A stretch of DNA of 32,823 nucleotides. It comes from Methanothrix sp. (lineage in GTDB: Archaea; Halobacteriota; Methanosarcinia; Methanotrichales; Methanotrichaceae). The stretch spans positions 1 to 32,823 of the forward strand of contig JAGOLL010000024.1 in the NCBI GenBank assembly GCA_017994055.1, in the 5' to 3' direction. The translations under genes and the position numbers were made by a program. The notes beneath the pieces were generated by a model. It saw only the letters and a program-made list of their open reading frames with translations. It had not been told where the DNA came from and made no database searches. This document shows, piece by piece, positions 1-6,844 of the stretch; the stretch's first letter is position 1; the number at the start of each line of letters is the position of its first letter.

Positions 1-58
1 TCTCAATATTTTCTATAGCCTCGTTAATATCACGAAGGCGCTCTCTGTCGTCCCTCAA
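1..58 (-). CDS. hepT: HepT-like toxin, N-terminal fragment (cut by window edge)
   Basis: The first 19 codons of a minus-strand frame are visible and begin LRDDRERLRDINEAI, which resembles the start of HepT (DUF86) HEPN ribonucleases. The probable start is TTG at 58-56, overlapping the stop codon of the mntA-like gene (TGA at 57-55). Such tight overlap is typical of mntA-hepT operons, where the antitoxin nucleotidyltransferase comes first. HepT toxins cleave RNA and are silenced when MntA adds AMP groups next to the HEPN active site. That active site (R-x4-6-H) lies outside the window, so activity cannot be judged. The call rests on the short N-terminus and on the partner gene. Confidence 0.72.
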   Translation of the reverse strand, partial: MRDDRERLRDINEAIENIE

Positions 59-351
59 AGAGGCACCGCCTCGCTAAGAACTCTGTCTCGAATTCTCTCT
101 CTCAGGCCACGTTCACTGACTACATCGACCTTGATCTTTAGCAATGATTCAAGTTCTCGGATCATGGCCGAATGGGTAAGCAAAGTTGCGCCTGGAAGAA
201 ATTCTACCAGGATATCGAGATCGCTTTTTGAGTCAGCCTCGCCTCTAGCAACTGAGCCAAAGATCCTGACGTTACGAGCGCCATGCTTTGCAGCAATCTC
301 TAGAATCTCCTCTCGATCTTTATTCCGGAGATCTTCAATACGCATAATCAA
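55..351 (-). CDS. mntA: MntA-like antitoxin nucleotidyltransferase
   Basis: This 98-residue protein has the minimal nucleotidyltransferase fold signature GS-x10-D-x-D: Gly32-Ser33, then Asp44 and Asp46 in a GSVARGEAD...SDLDILV block. Proteins of this family neutralise the HEPN toxin HepT by transferring AMP onto it, and the two Asp residues bind the catalytic metals. The length matches MntA antitoxins. The HepT-like frame follows at once with overlapping stop and start. An internal ATG two codons downstream (345) is an alternative start. This is the first of eight TA modules in the island and is separated from the next by repeat copy A. Confidence 0.9.
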   Translation of the reverse strand: MIMRIEDLRNKDREEILEIAAKHGARNVRIFGSVARGEADSKSDLDILVEFLPGATLLTHSAMIRELESLLKIKVDVVSERGLRERIRDRVLSEAVPL

Positions 352-437
352 TTATTGCCGTTCAAAAAGATCAAAGCTTCGATCAAGAGGTTATATAGCA
401 ACGACAAATTTCTTAAGATCAGCGCATGGAAAAATGC

Positions 438-855
438 CTTTTGCTCCCGAAAATGACCGTCTTCGGCCAGTCAGACCACCTGACGGTATCGCCGCAGGCC
501 CGGACGGCCCGGCCCATGGGCGGCGGCCAGGCAAGCCAGCAGCAGGACGAAAGGCGAGCCGAGAGCGCCGGGAGGGCGCGGAATCGCGGCGATGGCCCAG
601 CCTGGTGCCTGCTGCGGGCCAGAGATCCCGGTCATCCAAGCCAAGCATCTCCAGGCATCAGGCCCGCCCGGCCTCCTGCTCCTCAGAAACAATCGCCTTC
701 CGGGCAAGCCAGCCCGCCCTGACGACATCGCCGCAGTCCCTGACGGCCCGGCCCAGGGGCGGCTGCCAGGCAATCCAGTGGCAGGACGAAAGGCGAGCCG
801 AGAGCGCCGGGCGGCTGGAGGCGTGGCGACGGCTTGGCCGGAAGCGAAAGGCTAT
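438..855 (+). repeat. GC-rich island repeat, copy A (two tandem units)
   Basis: This copy holds two head-to-tail units of about 230 bases. The first unit is diverged at its left end and the second starts near 663. Shared landmarks are CCTCAGAAAC followed by a variant of CGATCGCCTG (681-699), a GGCCCATGGGC palindrome near 510, and GACGAAAGGCGAGCCGAGAGC in both units. Open frames across it shift with indels and lack start contexts, so it is taken as noncoding. It separates the mntA/hepT module from the next hicBA pair. A TATA-like CTATAAT at the repeat edge (852-858) may supply the promoter of the next gene. Confidence 0.85.
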
Positions 856-883
856 AATCTCATCAAGTTCTTTATGACGGATG

Positions 884-1141
884 ATGTTCGGCGAATACAT
901 CCAGGCAGCCATGGAAAGGGCGACCTACGAGATTATCGATAATCCTGAGCCTTTTTATGGAGAAGTTCCAGAGCTGGAGGGTGTCTGGGCCACAGGCAAG
1001 ACTCTTGAAGCATGCCGCAAGGAACTTCAAAGCGTAATCGAGGGATGGATCGCACTGAAGCTCAGGTTAGGACATCCCATACCTGCTATCGGCGGCCATA
1101 TCATTAGCGCTTCTGCGGAGCCGGTTTCGATTGCCGAATAG
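884..1141 (+). CDS. hicB: HicB-family antitoxin
   Basis: This is an 85-residue HicB-type antitoxin with the partial RNase-H-like fold signature (YEIIDNPEPFYGEVPELEGVWATGKTLEACR). In this family the fold binds HicA and masks its active-site His. The ATG at 884 is chosen over the adjacent ATG at 881 because it aligns with the paralogue at 3790. There is no obvious C-terminal DNA-binding domain, so any autoregulation would use another route. The hicA gene overlaps its end by 11 bases. The pair is closely similar to 3790-4264, which suggests duplication of the whole cassette. Confidence 0.88.
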   Translation: MFGEYIQAAMERATYEIIDNPEPFYGEVPELEGVWATGKTLEACRKELQSVIEGWIALKLRLGHPIPAIGGHIISASAEPVSIAE

Positions 1142-1355
1142 ACTTACCCCTGTTTCGAGACGGGAGTTGATCAAGCGATTGAGCAGGCTTGGATTTGTGG
1201 GCCCTTATCCCGGAGCAGATCACGAATATATGTCCAGAGGGATATTGGAGGTACGAATTCCGAATCCTCATGGCGGTGATATCAGCGTAGATCTTTTGCA
1301 GAGGATTTTAAAGCGAGCCGGTATCAGCCGCGAAGAGTGGCTTGATGAAGCATAA
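1131..1355 (+). CDS. hicA: HicA-family mRNA interferase toxin
   Basis: This 74-residue protein has the dsRBD-like HicA fold. The pattern is SRRELIKRLSRLGF, then the catalytic His31 in GADHEYM, a PNPHG strand turn, and the closing ILKRAGISREEW helix. HicA toxins bind and cleave mRNA and are blocked by HicB. The start is a TTG at 1131 inside the end of hicB, giving an 11-base overlap consistent with translational coupling. All expected elements are present, so it appears intact. Confidence 0.9.
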   Translation: MPNRLTPVSRRELIKRLSRLGFVGPYPGADHEYMSRGILEVRIPNPHGGDISVDLLQRILKRAGISREEWLDEA

Positions 1356-1398
1356 TTATTTTCTTTCGTTTTGGTAATTTTTGCTGGAGAGCTGACGA

Positions 1399-1735
1399 AC
1401 AAGCCAGCCCCTCGATGATTGCGCTGCCATGGCCAACGTTCCCTGTCAGCATGGCCACATATAGCAGCGCCCTCCAGCGGCAATAGCCGAGCCGAGAGCG
1501 CCGGGCGCCGGGAGGCCCGGCGACGGAAAGCCCGGGGCTCGCCGTGGGCCTGAGATCCCGGCTGCCCAAACCAAACATCTCCAGGCATCATGCCCGCCCG
1601 GCCTCCCGCCCCTCAGAAACGATCGACTTCCAGACAGGCCAGCGGCAGGACGAAAGGCGAGCAGTGGCCCCAGGCGCGGGAGGTGGGAAGCGCAAGCGAT
1701 GGCCTGGCCGTATCCTGCCGGTTCGAGCATCTCTT
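1399..1735 (+). repeat. GC-rich island repeat, copy B
   Basis: This copy carries the core CCTCAGAAACGATCG at 1611-1625, GACGAAAGGCGAGC near 1649, GCCGAGAGCGCCGGGCG near 1490, and TGAGATCCCGGCTGCC at 1551-1566. The left third (1399-1480) is degenerate, and the right unit is shortened internally because the GGCCCATGGGC segment is missing. It has the same orientation as the other copies. It lies between a plus-strand hicBA pair and a minus-strand hicAB remnant. Confidence 0.8.
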
Positions 1736-1819
1736 ATTCAGGTCTGCCCGGCATACTGCCGGATGGTATAGGTTAATAGCTTCATCAGATTGCAGGCCAA
1801 CGGTGATAAGTTTCATCTA

Positions 1820-2081
1820 TTACAATTGCTGAATCAATTCTATCAAGTCATCTCTGGAAATCCCATTCCAGATGGATACCTGAGATAAATATCATTGAGT
1901 GTGCCCTTTGCCAACTCCTCATGCAAGGGAACATGATATTATGCTCCCCTGCCTCAGTTGGATTTTTCAGCCGGACGTGGCTTCCTCTCTGCCGGATGAT
2001 TTCATATTCAAGAGAAACAAGCACTTTGATGAGCTTCTCGCCGCTAACAACCGGAAGCTTTCGCAAGTGGCTGCACCTCAA
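1820..2081 (-). pseudogene. hicA: Frameshifted HicA toxin gene
   Basis: The minus-strand frame begins with a standard HicA N-terminus (KLPVVSGEKLIK, then RQRGSHVRLKNP with the catalytic His in GSH). After HNIM the family continuation PLHEELAKGTLNDI is found only in another frame, as if one base were lost at the ATG-TTCCC junction. A second shift is needed before VSIWNGISRDDL, which runs to a TAA at 1822-1820. Uninterrupted reading stops early at 1848 with an unrelated tail. The toxin is therefore probably inactive while its HicB partner remains open. Two sequencing errors so close together are possible but less likely. Confidence 0.75.
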
Positions 2082-2268
2082 ATTCGGAAATCGATAAGAT
2101 CTTCAGCTCTTCGCCGGATTCTAAGAGATCTTCAAAATGCAGACTAGTTGCCTCTTTTATGTTTTCGGTTAGATCATCAAGGGTTTTCCCTTGTGTGAAT
2201 ATGCCCGCACTTATCCCACGAGCGCACCAGTTCTCTCCATCGAAGTAAACCTCAAACTTCACCAGCAA
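2044..2268 (-). CDS. hicB: HicB-family antitoxin
   Basis: A 74-residue HicB-like protein. It has an N-terminal strand (VKFEVYFDGENWCARG), the substrate-like loop GIFTQGKTLDDLTENIKEA, and the tail ISEFEVQP common in HicB partners of short HicA proteins. It is upstream of the frameshifted hicA and overlaps that gene's N-terminus in a different frame, as in intact hicB-hicA operons. It is open throughout, so the module now looks like an antitoxin with a dead toxin. Confidence 0.82.
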   Translation of the reverse strand: MLVKFEVYFDGENWCARGISAGIFTQGKTLDDLTENIKEATSLHFEDLLESGEELKILSISEFEVQPLAKASGC

Positions 2269-2402
2269 CTGAAATCACCATTTCCCTCTCAGTGATTGTT
2301 GCTTATGCTTAATATCTGTATGCTATCTGGATCGGCTATCATTTTGTGAATAGACATTTTGTTGGCACGGTTCCATCTCTTCCTGTTATCCACCACAATC
2401 GG

Positions 2403-2742
2403 CCTTCTGCCTCCCAGAAACGATCGCCTGCCGGGCAATCCATCCCGCCTTGAAGGCATCGCCGCAGGCCAGAACGGCCCGGCCCACGGGCAGCGGCCAG
2501 GCAAGCCCGCGGCAGGATGAGAGGCGAGCCACGAGCGCCGGACGGCGGAGGTGCGGCGATGGCCAAGCTGGAGCCTGCTGTGGGCCAGAAATCCTGGCTG
2601 TCGAATACCAGCATATTCAGAAATCACCGCCAGGCCTCCAGCTCCCTCGCTCGCATATCAGCGGACGAGATCGCCAGCCTGAGACGAAAGGCGGACGAAT
2701 GCCGGGCGGCGGGAAGCGCAATTGATGGCCCCGCTTTAAGAG
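2403..2742 (+). repeat. GC-rich island repeat, copy C
   Basis: This copy carries the core with a small variation (CTCCCAGAAACGATCGCCTG, 2411-2430), CCGGGCAATCCATCCCGCC, a diverged GGCCCACGGGC in place of the palindrome, and GGCGAGCCACGAGCGCCGG near 2522. A second partial unit (about 2625-2742) retains GACGAAAGGCGGACG and GCCGGGCGGCGGGAAGCGC. The orientation matches all other copies. It separates the broken hicAB module from the DUF4258/YgiT pair. Confidence 0.82.
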
Positions 2743-2909
2743 AATGTCCCAGCTGAAACCTCGGCTATCAACTCCCAGTTTTTCCCAGAATAGGTGACAG
2801 ACTAATTCCTTGATGAATGTGTAAAATGCACAAAGCATCCGTTGAGTGCTTTTCAGAGCGAGAAAGATTTATGGGATGAGACGGCAGCTAAGTCTATAAT
2901 GGCCTGGTC

Positions 2910-3194
2910 ATGAGAAACGAAAAGATCACTTATCGCCTTCATGCTGTCAAACGGATGTTCGAGCTAAAGATCAGTGCAGAAGAAGTGAGATATGTGCTGG
3001 AGACAGGTGAGGCGATTGAAGAGTATCCAGATGATACACCCTACCCAAGTCGCCTGATCCTGGGGTGCTATAAAGGACGGATTATCCATATTGTAGCCGC
3101 AAACAATTGCCTCGATGAGGAGATAATCGTCATCACGGTCTATGAGCCCGATCCCGCCGAATGGGACCAGGAATGCAAGAAGAGGATTCGATGA
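2910..3194 (+). CDS. DUF4258 family protein, probable RelE-like toxin
   Basis: This 94-residue protein matches the DUF4258 pattern. It has an N-terminal TYRLHAVKRMFELKIS helix, an EVRYVLETGEAIEEYPDD block, a PYPSRLILG strand, and a final VITVYEPD motif. DUF4258 proteins are small basic proteins thought to have a RelE/BrnT-like fold and are commonly paired with YgiT-type zinc-finger antitoxins. The downstream gene is exactly such a partner, and its ATG overlaps this stop codon (ATGA at 3191-3194). Toxicity is inferred from the pairing. The catalytic residues of this family are not well defined. Confidence 0.82.
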   Translation: MRNEKITYRLHAVKRMFELKISAEEVRYVLETGEAIEEYPDDTPYPSRLILGCYKGRIIHIVAANNCLDEEIIVITVYEPDPAEWDQECKKRIR

Positions 3195-3418
3195 AATGCG
3201 TTATTTGCAAAAAAGCATTTACTAAGCCAGGAACAACTACAGTTACCTTTGAATGTGGTTGTTTGACTATGGTAGTAAAATGTGTGCCTGCTCAAGTGTG
3301 CCCCAATTGTGGGGAGGCATATGTCAGTGAACATATTGCGTCAGAGCTGCTCGAAGATGCAGAGAACAAAGCAAGTACAGGCGCTCAGGTGGAGATCCGA
3401 GAGTACGTTGCCGCCTAG
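3191..3418 (+). CDS. YgiT/MqsA-type zinc-finger antitoxin
   Basis: A 75-residue protein with two Cys pairs: C-x2-C near the start (MKCVICKK) and C-x2-C at VCPNCGEAYV. Between them is GTTTVTFECG...MVVKCVPAQ, the hallmark of YgiT-type zinc-finger proteins. In MqsA this zinc domain binds the toxin. The DNA-binding HTH of full-length MqsA is absent, so this is the short version. The ATG at 3191 overlaps the toxin stop by four bases. An upstream in-frame ATG (3161) lies well inside the toxin gene and is rejected. Confidence 0.85.
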   Translation: MKCVICKKAFTKPGTTTVTFECGCLTMVVKCVPAQVCPNCGEAYVSEHIASELLEDAENKASTGAQVEIREYVAA

Positions 3419-3475
3419 GATTATTTCTCATTAAGCAATTGTATTCAAAGAAGTGCTTGTCCGGAAACATAAGGC

Positions 3476-3695
3476 TCGACCAGTCTCCTGCCCCTCAGAA
3501 ACGATTGCCTGCCTGGCAAGCCAGCCCCGCCCTGACGACATCGCCGCAGGCCCGGGCGGCCCAGCCCATGGGCTGCGGCCTGGCAAGCCAGCAGCAGGAC
3601 GAAAGGCGAGCCACGAGCGCCGGACGGCGGAGGCGCGGCGACGGCCAGGCAGGGGCCTGCCGCGAACCTGAGATCCCGGCAGCCAAAATCAAGAT
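3476..3695 (+). repeat. GC-rich island repeat, copy D (single unit)
   Basis: A clean single unit. It has CCTCAGAAACGATTGCCTG at 3493-3511, CAAGCCAGCCCCGCCCTGACG, GCCCATGGGC at 3565-3574, GACGAAAGGCGAGCCACGAGC near 3599, the hairpin-prone GGCAGGGGCCTGCC at 3647-3660, and CTGAGATCCCGGC near 3667. An open frame crosses it into the following hicB, but the hicB domain starts only at 3790, so this stretch is not treated as coding. Confidence 0.87.
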
Positions 3696-3789
3696 CCCAT
3701 GTAACCTGAAAAATAATGAAATTCCCTCTCCTATAAGCACAGTGGGCAGAGCGAAAGAATATATCTCATTGCAGTTAATAAATTCGCAG

Positions 3790-4047
3790 ATGCTTGTAGA
3801 ATATATCAAAGCGGCAATGGATAAGGCAACCTATGAGATCATTGACGATCCAGAGCCCTTTTATGGCGAGATTCCCGAACTCAAAGGGGTGTGGGCTACT
3901 GGAAAGACCCTGGAGGCCTGCAGGGATAGCCTCATGAGCGCTCTGGAAGATTGGATTGTCTTTCGGCTCAGAACAGGAAGATCAATTCCATCTATAGGAG
4001 CAGCATCAATTGTAGTTTCTGCGGAGCCGGTAAGCGTTGTCGAATAA
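3790..4047 (+). CDS. hicB: HicB-family antitoxin (paralogue of 884-1141)
   Basis: An 85-residue HicB protein whose core (YEIIDDPEPFYGEIPELKGVW, ATGKTLEACR) is nearly the same as that encoded at 884-1141. The reading frame is open upstream through repeat D, but family similarity begins at the ATG at 3790. A TATA-like GAATATATC (3757-3765) lies at a suitable distance. The downstream hicA overlaps by 11 bases, exactly as in the paralogous pair. Both antitoxins may cross-react with both toxins; this is inference. Confidence 0.88.
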   Translation: MLVEYIKAAMDKATYEIIDDPEPFYGEIPELKGVWATGKTLEACRDSLMSALEDWIVFRLRTGRSIPSIGAASIVVSAEPVSVVE

Positions 4048-4264
4048 GCTAACTCCGGTCTCAAGAAGAGAGCTGATACGAAGATTAAGAAAATTGGGAT
4101 TCGAAGGTCCATTTCCAGGATCAAAGCACGATGTGATGGCTAGAGGCGATGATTCGGTTGTCATTCCTAATTCACACCGTGGGGAAGACATAAGCGTTGA
4201 TCTACTTATAAAGATCTTGAGACAAGCTGGAATCTCTCGAGACGAGTGGCTTGAATCCAAGTAG
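4037..4264 (+). CDS. hicA: HicA-family toxin (paralogue of 1131-1355)
   Basis: A 75-residue HicA toxin starting at TTG 4037. It shows SRRELIRRLRKLGFEGPFPG, catalytic His31 in GSKHDVM, the basic VVIPNSHRGEDIS strand, and the C-terminal ILRQAGISRDEW helix. It appears intact. It is closely related to the toxin at 1131-1355 and shares the same overlap geometry with its hicB, which supports whole-cassette duplication. Confidence 0.9.
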   Translation: MSNKLTPVSRRELIRRLRKLGFEGPFPGSKHDVMARGDDSVVIPNSHRGEDISVDLLIKILRQAGISRDEWLESK

Positions 4265-4361
4265 CGGCCTGATTGCCTTGGGTAAAGAATAATTCGAAAA
4301 GCTGTACCGGCCAAAATACTCCCATAACCAATAGTAAGTTCTCTTGTTTGATTAAATACAT

Positions 4362-4806
4362 CCGCCCTGACGACATAACCGCTTGATCCGCCCGGTTGGC
4401 GCAGAAAGGCTAGCGGAGAGTTGGCCAGGCGGGCTCTTCTACGGGCCTCCAATCCCCACCGCCGAATGCCAGCATCTTCAGGCATCAATCTCGCCAGGCC
4501 TCCTGCCCCTCAGAAACGATCGCCTGCTTGGCGAGCCAGCCCGCCCCGACGGCATCGCCGCTGGCCCGGACGGCCCGGCCCATGGGCGGCGGCCAGGCAA
4601 GCCAGTGGCAGAACGAAAGGCGATCCGAGAGCGCCGGGCGGCGGGAGGCGCGGCGACGGCCAGGCAGGGGCCTGCCGCGAGCCTGAGATCCCGGCTGCCG
4701 AATACCAGCATCCTCAGGCATCAGGCCCGCCCGGTCTCCTGTCCCACCGAAACGATTGCCGGCCGGGCAAGCCAGCCCGCCCTGACGACATCGTCACAAC
4801 CCAGAT
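4362..4806 (+). repeat. GC-rich island repeat, copy E (tandem units)
   Basis: The longest copy. A degenerate left unit (CCGCCCTGACGACATAACCGC from 4362) is followed by a full unit with CCTCAGAAACGATCGCCTG at 4508-4526, GGCCCATGGGC near 4576, ACGAAAGGCGATCCGAGAGC near 4614 and the GGCAGGGGCCTGCC hairpin at 4663-4676. A third partial unit begins at about 4726 with a variant core (CCACCGAAACGATTGCC). The distance between equivalent points of the last two units is about 238 bases. Confidence 0.87.
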
Positions 4807-4925
4807 AACTGGCAGCTGATGGCCACCATGAGCGAGAGCTACGGATCCAAACATAATAACAACCGGAATCGGGCTGTGGCCCGGCGATGCTTATTCAAAT
4901 AGACCGCAAAAGAAAAATCAAGCTT

Positions 4926-5141
4926 CTAAACACTTACATTCACAGAAGCCGCAGTCGTAGTTGGCTTGGGTATGCTAAGGCGCTCGGCCTTCAGCCCTTC
5001 CAGGTGAAATTCTATTGCCTCTTTCATCAGCTCCAGCGTATCTTTTTTCGTTGGACCAGTAGCTATGACGCCGGGCAAATCCGGACAATATGCAGCGTAA
5101 TTATTTTCAGCCTTTTCAATGATAATCAGATACTCAGTCAT
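4926..5141 (-). CDS. hicB: HicB-family antitoxin
   Basis: A 71-residue HicB of the common short type: TEYLIIIEKAENNYAAYCPDLPG, then VIATGPTKKDTLELMKEAIEFHLEG, and a Pro/Thr-rich end. The ATG at 5141 starts eight codons inside the longest open frame and directly follows the overlapping end of hicA. Here the toxin gene comes first and overlaps by 8 bases, the classical hicA-hicB order, unlike the hicB-first order of the plus-strand pairs. It is a distinct HicB subfamily from those at 884 and 3790. Confidence 0.88.
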   Translation of the reverse strand: MTEYLIIIEKAENNYAAYCPDLPGVIATGPTKKDTLELMKEAIEFHLEGLKAERLSIPKPTTTAASVNVSV

Positions 5142-5337
5142 CTTTCTCGATCTCCTTAAGACCACTTTGCTTCAATATACTATTCAAGGTGCCTCTTGGC
5201 ACTTCATCATCCAAATTCCCAGAGATGGTCACCAATCCTCTCTTGAAATGATGCCTGTACTGCCTGTGACTGCCTCTTGTTCTATCAAGGAACCATCCAT
5301 CTTCTTCTACCAGCTTAATGACGGTTCTGACTTTCAA
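5134..5337 (-). CDS. hicA: HicA-family toxin
   Basis: A 67-residue HicA of the classical type: KVRTVIKLVEEDGWFLDRTRGSHRQYRH with the catalytic His in GSH, a KRGLVTISG strand and the terminal PRGTLNSILKQSGL helix. A TTG at 5337 is chosen as start because it gives the usual M-K-V-R N-terminus. Open frame further upstream runs toward repeat F and has no family similarity. An intact TA pair is expected. Confidence 0.87.
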   Translation of the reverse strand: MKVRTVIKLVEEDGWFLDRTRGSHRQYRHHFKRGLVTISGNLDDEVPRGTLNSILKQSGLKEIEKDD

Positions 5338-5448
5338 TTGTAGGCCTCGAATGAAATAATCAACCTGCATAATAATTAATCTCTTTAGGTATGTAGCTGT
5401 TTCCTTGATTGTATTCCGCTGTTGAGCGAAAGACCGCGAATTCAATGT

Positions 5449-5668
5449 CTGCTGTGAGCCTGAAATCCCGGCTGCCCGAATACCTGCCTCTTCAGACATC
5501 AGGCCCGCCCGGCCTCCCGCCCCTCAGAAACTATCGCCTGCCGGGCAGCCCAGCCCGCCCTGACGGCTTCGCCCAAGCCCGGATGGCCCGGCCCATGGGC
5601 GGCGGCCAGGCAAGCCAGCGGCAGGACGGAAACCAAGCGGAGGCCCCAGGCGCGGGCAGTGGCTTGGG
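5449..5668 (+). repeat. GC-rich island repeat, copy F
   Basis: This copy begins with the unit tail (GTGAGCCTGAAATCCCGGCTGCCC near 5453), continues into a head with CCTCAGAAACTATCGCCTG at 5522-5540, CCGCCCTGACGGC, and GGCCCATGGGCGGCGGCCAGG near 5590, then ends in a shortened right part (GCGGCAGGACGG). It has the same orientation as the other copies and separates the hicAB module from the TumE-like module. Confidence 0.83.
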
Positions 5669-5674
5669 AGTTAA

Positions 5675-6037
5675 TCAAGGAATCTCTGCGCCATCCTTTG
5701 CCAGCTTGCGGCGGACAGACTCCATGAACTGGTTCAAACCTGCTGCGGGATTATCTTGAATATGGGACGCTTCAACCGCATCCTGTGAGCCATTGTGGAA
5801 GTGTTTAGGGTAGGTAGATATCCTTTGCCAGGTTATATCTGGAAAATTATCATGGCGGTACATGGAGCCATCAATGTGCCTGCGCTCCCAATGATACGAA
5901 AACCGACCTGGGATTTTCTGCGAAAACCACACATCCACAAACGATCCGTCAATTAAAAATGCTCTAAGCTTGCCTCGGGAAATTATAGAATCAGTAGAGA
6001 TGCAGGCATATTCCAGATCTATGATCCTTTTCAGCAA
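5675..6037 (-). CDS. DUF6516/TumE-like toxin candidate
   Basis: A 120-residue protein with the layout of the DUF6516 (TumE) family. An N-terminal strand pair (KLRAFLIDGSFVDVWFS) is followed by GRFSYHWERRHIDGSMYRHDNFPD, then a histidine-rich segment (YPKHFHNGSQDAVEAS) and a C-terminal helix. Similar proteins are encoded with a small helical partner in many archaea and are considered toxin components. The upstream gene ends 11 bases away and encodes such a helical protein. The mechanism is not known to me and no catalytic residues can be assigned securely. Confidence 0.7.
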   Translation of the reverse strand: MLKRIIDLEYACISTDSIISRGKLRAFLIDGSFVDVWFSQKIPGRFSYHWERRHIDGSMYRHDNFPDITWQRISTYPKHFHNGSQDAVEASHIQDNPAAGLNQFMESVRRKLAKDGAEIP

Positions 6038-6048
6038 TGCCAGATCTA

Positions 6049-6333
6049 CTACTTCTGGGGAAGGCTCTTCATTGCTGCTAATATCTCATCTCTCCTGGAT
6101 TCAAGGTAGTCAAGTTCCTGAAAATCATCCAGGACATCTTCTTCCCTTACCTCTCCTTTTTTCAGCTTATCATCCAGCTCAAAGATGGATCTAATGCCAT
6201 GCTTTGTCCAAATCTCAAAAATATCCGCTTCGATGCATCTGAGTTCTCTCTCCAAAAAAGCCTTGATGCTTGCTTTGGCAAGAACGTCTCGATCCATCTT
6301 CAAGACATTTGCAATTTCATCGATAACTTCCAT
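6049..6333 (-). CDS. Helical antitoxin candidate partner of the TumE-like protein
   Basis: A 94-residue, mostly helical, charged protein. Its pattern is LERELRCIEADIFEIWTKHG, SIFELDDKLKKGEV, EEDVLDDFQELDYLESRRDEI. This is a recurring archaeal small-protein pattern usually seen immediately upstream of DUF6516-like proteins. No DNA-binding motif is obvious. It is first in a two-gene unit with the TumE-like gene, with an 11-base gap. The antitoxin role is inferred from order, size and context. Confidence 0.65.
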   Translation of the reverse strand: MEVIDEIANVLKMDRDVLAKASIKAFLERELRCIEADIFEIWTKHGIRSIFELDDKLKKGEVREEDVLDDFQELDYLESRRDEILAAMKSLPQK

Positions 6334-6444
6334 AATCGGATACCGCCCATAAAACTGTCATCAAGATATTTTAACCATTCTGCCTATCAGCAGGCATCTA
6401 TCTCTCTCCTGAGATAGATCGACACCCTCCCTTCTTGGTCAGAT

Positions 6445-6715
6445 GGCGGCAAACAAGCCCGCACAGAAGGATAGACCAAGAGAGGCGAGGCGCCGAACGA
6501 GGGCAATGGCCCGGCCGGGATCTGCTGCGATCCTGAAATCCCGGCTCAAATACCAGCATATTCAGGCATCATGCCCGCTCGCCCTCCTGCCCCTCAGAAA
6601 CGATCGCCTGCCGGACAAGCCATCCCGCCCTGACGGCATTGCCGCATGCCCCCGGACGGCCCGGCTCATGGTCGGCGGCCAGGCAGGCCAGCCAAGACGC
6701 AGGGCATTGGCAGCT
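6445..6715 (+). repeat. GC-rich island repeat, copy G
   Basis: This copy has a unit tail (TCCTGAAATCCCGGCTC near 6531, ATACCAGCATATTCAGGCATCATG) and then a head with CCTCAGAAACGATCGCCTG at 6592-6610, GGACAAGCCATCCCGCCCTGACGGC, and a diverged GGCTCATGGTCGG palindrome. Similarity fades after the GGCCAGGCAGGCCAGCC block. This is the last copy, just before the orphan hicB and the IS630 element. None was found to the right of the IS. Confidence 0.83.
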
Positions 6716-6844
6716 CCACAGTTGAATGACTGTTCCGCGCCAATGCCTGGAGGCCTTGCCTAGGGAAACAGCGGGTAATGATCCGCTAAGACGCACTTCT
6801 CCATCGGGTAGTATTATATGCAAATAAGGATGAAGTAATTTCTA

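Noticed and set aside
438..855. Open reading frames of 85-250 codons over repeat A, and similar ones over the other repeats
   Set aside because: They arise from GC-rich repeat sequence. Equivalent frames in other copies are broken by indels, have no ribosome sites and match no family.
3439..3789. N-terminal extension of the hicB at 3790
   Set aside because: The extra frame is repeat D sequence. HicB similarity begins at the ATG at 3790, as in the paralogue at 884.
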